NCBI GenBank assembly: GCA_032716605.1
Contig: CM064530.1
Coordinates: forward strand, 7,497,158-7,561,157
DNA length: 64,000 nt
Reading direction: 5' to 3'
Origin: Paralithodes platypus
Taxonomy: Eukaryota; Arthropoda; Malacostraca; Decapoda; Lithodidae
The position numbers and the translations under genes were made by a program. The notes under the pieces were generated by a model. The model ran no database searches. It was not told the DNA's origin and worked only from the letters and a program-made list of their open reading frames with translations. Positions 61,233-64,000 of the stretch are shown one piece after another. Within the stretch, counting starts at the first letter, position 1, and every line of letters begins with the position of its first letter.

Positions 61233-61513
61233 CCAGACACGTTGTTTTGTACAGTAAGCGACCTGGGCCCTTTAAATGGTGATATCCCGCAGTTCTTCAC
61301 CCTTTCTCTCCATCAATCATTCTTAATTATAAGCTATATGTCGTACTTTCTATAGCTGACACATTACCCCCGCAACTACCATAATATATAAGCACACTGA
61401 CAACATCTCCAAATTACATCGACTTTTCGGCACACACAGACGACTTTTTACAGCTGATCACCAAATTGTCCACGTGTATTTTAAAGTAATGGTTATTTTT
61501 TTACCAAAATGGC
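61233..61513 (-). repeat. Inverted copy of 54888-55170
   Basis: gccagacacgttgttttgta ... ttaccaaaatggc is the reverse complement of gccattttggtaa ... tacaaaacaacgtgtctggc with almost no change. Confidence 0.93.
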
Positions 61514-61728
61514 AAAGAACTCCAAGAATTTCTGGTAGGGAGAATTAAGGTGCATGGATCGTCCTAAGGATATTTTGATTTGATTAACACATCTTCAAAA
61601 CCCTTATATATACATATAAATTGACTTTTTTAATAGCCAATTAAACGCAGAAGAGGTAGTAGAAGTTACAATACAAATTAAATTAGCTTATACGAATAAT
61701 GATGTGTGAGAAAAATTACGGACAATAG

Positions 61729-61852
<124 letters not shown>

Positions 61853-62030
61853 TCACAAATAAACTCAATTAGGCCTAATACATTTATTGGGTTCCATGTC
61901 ATCTCAACCAGTAGACCATTTCAATCAGTAGCTCTCAACCAGTGCCAAATTAACCCAGACCAACCAAACTAGTGCCAAAATATAGTACTAACCTAACCTA
62001 ACCGTATTGGTTGATTTGGCACTGGTTGAG

Positions 62031-62416
62031 AGCTACTGGTTGAAATGGTCTACTAGTTGAGTTGACCGGTCACCCATTTATTGTATTCTCTAGCAGAATG
62101 AAACACTGAGCTGCTAGCTTTCATCTGTAATCAAGACATCTTTTGGCAATAGAAAAGAAGGGGTTGGAGTCAATTTATATCTCCTGACCTGTGTCAATAA
62201 TAAAAGAAGGGGTTGGAGTCAATTTATATCTCCTGACCTGTGTCAATAATTAACTTATCTTTTTCATACTAATCTGTAACGTGTCACGGGTCATGAAAGA
62301 CTTCAACCCCTTCTTCTCTATCTGCCGGAAGATGTTTTGGAATACAGACGAAAGCTTGCAGCTCCGTGGATCGTTTCCCTAGCGAGTACAATAAATAAAT
62401 AAATAAAAAACAATCA

Positions 62417-62495
<79 letters not shown>

Positions 62496-64000
62496 ATATA
62501 TAAATACATATACTTCGCGAGTTTGCAATTGGGCACTAGAAATCCCTACTTCAAGATAATTGGTTGATGGTACAGTTTGTTTTTGCATTTGAAAGATGCT
62601 ATTCTGAAACAGTACCATTAGCCAATCCACTCGAAATACAGTTATCCAGCACAAAGACCAAGCCCAAAAGGTTAAACAAATTGTATCAACATTGCGAGCC
62701 TGTCATTACTCATTTTGCATTGTTCATTTGATTATATATAATTGTTAAGCTTTACTCTTTTAGAGCTTATTGTATGGCCATCCTGTAATTTCCTTTTCAG
62801 GCCCCTTCTCGTCTCCCCATGTTCACTTTTCTTTTTGACATCTATGACTATGCGTTCACAGAGTTTTTGTCCACCTTGTCCTAGTGGAATTGGTTCACTG
62901 AATGAGTCATTAGAATCGAGCTTTATGAGCCGGAGAACCTCGTTTTCTATTATTCCCAATCTATCATGAACTCTTTCACAAAAATCAAATTCGTCCTGAG
63001 CACTATCAGAACTATAATCTTCCCCAAGCCCATGTCCAAAATGGGAACATTTTAATACCCCAAGTTGTCTTAGGACATTCATCCCTATGCAGAAGTCGCT
63101 ACCACCATCAGTGACTATTGCATTGTCGACTGTAACACTAACTGAACCATGGCTAATTACTAAATCTTTAATAATATTATTAATATATGTCGAATCTTTT
63201 ACGTAAGTATGTACGTGCCATGGAGTAGACAGAGTAGTCACTTGTAAACCTAATTGGTCTACAATGTCTTGGGGAATGAATACATCAGAAGATCCTGTGT
63301 CGGGATATGCTTCGACCATGAAGGTGTCATCCACTGCAAACAACGTAGGAACACACACACGAGGAATGGGAATGATGTCACCAACATTTCTCATTATCAT
63401 GTAGGGTGATTCAGAATCCATATATAAATCACACTTATGACTAAATAAAATGTCTGCTCCCAACAGGCACCAGTCACTGGGCCTGTTTAAGGCTACCGCC
63501 ACATACGGATGAAGAATTACCCCACATTCCAGTTCCTAGGTAAATTACCAATAGCTCCTATTATTCCGGAAAACAGATCTTTAACTTTCCGAAAGTTAGA
63601 CTGTAAACCCATTTTCATCACTTGCAGAGGTGATATACACGTAAATGGGCACCCGGTATCAAGATGAAAAGTAACATGATGACCCTCGAGTGTCCCATTA
63701 ACGCATAATTGTTGACCACACCAATGAAGATCTACACGAGTCATACTTGTATAATATAAAGCATAACACTAGGTGTAAAAGTCTCTCTCTACCGAAGATC
63801 CTTGGCTAATGTCACCCTATAATCTTTAGAGACCCTTAATTAAAACACTGTATAGGCTACAACAGTGTTTTATAAGCACAACACAAAAAGACACCTGCTG
63901 TAAAGAGCTGAGATGCTAAACGAATGCATCCACGATTGGCTGCCTACCTTATATAGCCTGTTCGCATCTTGTCAGTTTGTATTTATTTAAAGTATTTTAA
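62031..64000. repeat. Large tandem unit, copy 3 (cut by window edge)
   Basis: Same start agctactggttgaaatgg and order as copies 1 and 2, through the protease-like gene to its TATA region, then the window ends. Confidence 0.92.
62732..63744 (-). pseudogene. Two-lobed retropepsin-like gene, copy 3, frameshifted
   Basis: 63744-63517 holds lobe 1 up to GAIGNLP, then one base is missing in the run before aggtaaat (ttcctagg for ttccatagg in copies 1 and 2), and the frame continues from 63502 through lobe 2 to the basic tail. Otherwise it shares copy 2's substitutions (GQGGQKLCER) but has copy 1's LFAVDD. Could be an assembly error rather than a real lesion. Confidence 0.82.

Overview
The window is eukaryotic and repeat-dominated. 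It looks arthropod, most likely a decapod crustacean. That placement is an inference from the protein similarity of the one host gene to insect/crustacean spindle-E/TDRD9, from very long (TA)n and (GA)n tracts, and from several arthropod-like LINE, Penelope-like and Tigger-like elements. No bacterial-style operon, CRISPR array or rRNA is present.

Layout. (1) Positions 1-37949, minus strand: one host gene, TDRD9/spindle-E, the DExH helicase plus Tudor protein of the piRNA pathway. I resolved 23 coding exons with mutually consistent splice phases; 22 give 1185 complete codons and the 23rd runs off the left edge at base 1. The last part of the C-terminus (about 130 residues by comparison with human TDRD9) lies outside the window. 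One intron (between exons 3 and 4) needs a GC-AG donor, and a decayed duplicate of exon 3 lies in the intron before it. (2) The introns are packed with mobile DNA: LINE fragments of several lineages, a Penelope-like reverse transcriptase, tRNA-derived SINEs, and many short elements bounded by TTAA (mostly TTAACCC ends, as in the piggyBac superfamily), often nested in or sharing a TTAA with one another. Two Tigger/pogo-like elements with TA target sites are also present. (3) 38200-43990: SINE inverted repeats, a 58-bp array, a Tigger-like remnant with a CENP-B-type helix-turn-helix, AT-rich DNA and (TA)n tracts. (4) 44200-49740: chained TTAA elements plus two arrays: 14 copies of an 88-bp pol III promoter-like SINE head and 8 copies of a 116-bp half-MITE. 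(5) 50105-64000: three head-to-tail copies of a 5.6-6.3 kb unit, each carrying an intronless minus-strand gene for an unusual protein with two retropepsin-like DTG lobes and a basic C-terminus. Copies 1 and 2 are open, copy 3 has a 1-base frameshift.

The helicase gene and the protease-like units are separate: nothing in the sequence ties them functionally. The strongest candidate for something undescribed is the triplicated two-lobed protease-like gene; next are the pol III-like SINE-head array and the duplicated MITE+LINE composite. All identities rest on reading translations and motifs by eye; no database search was run.
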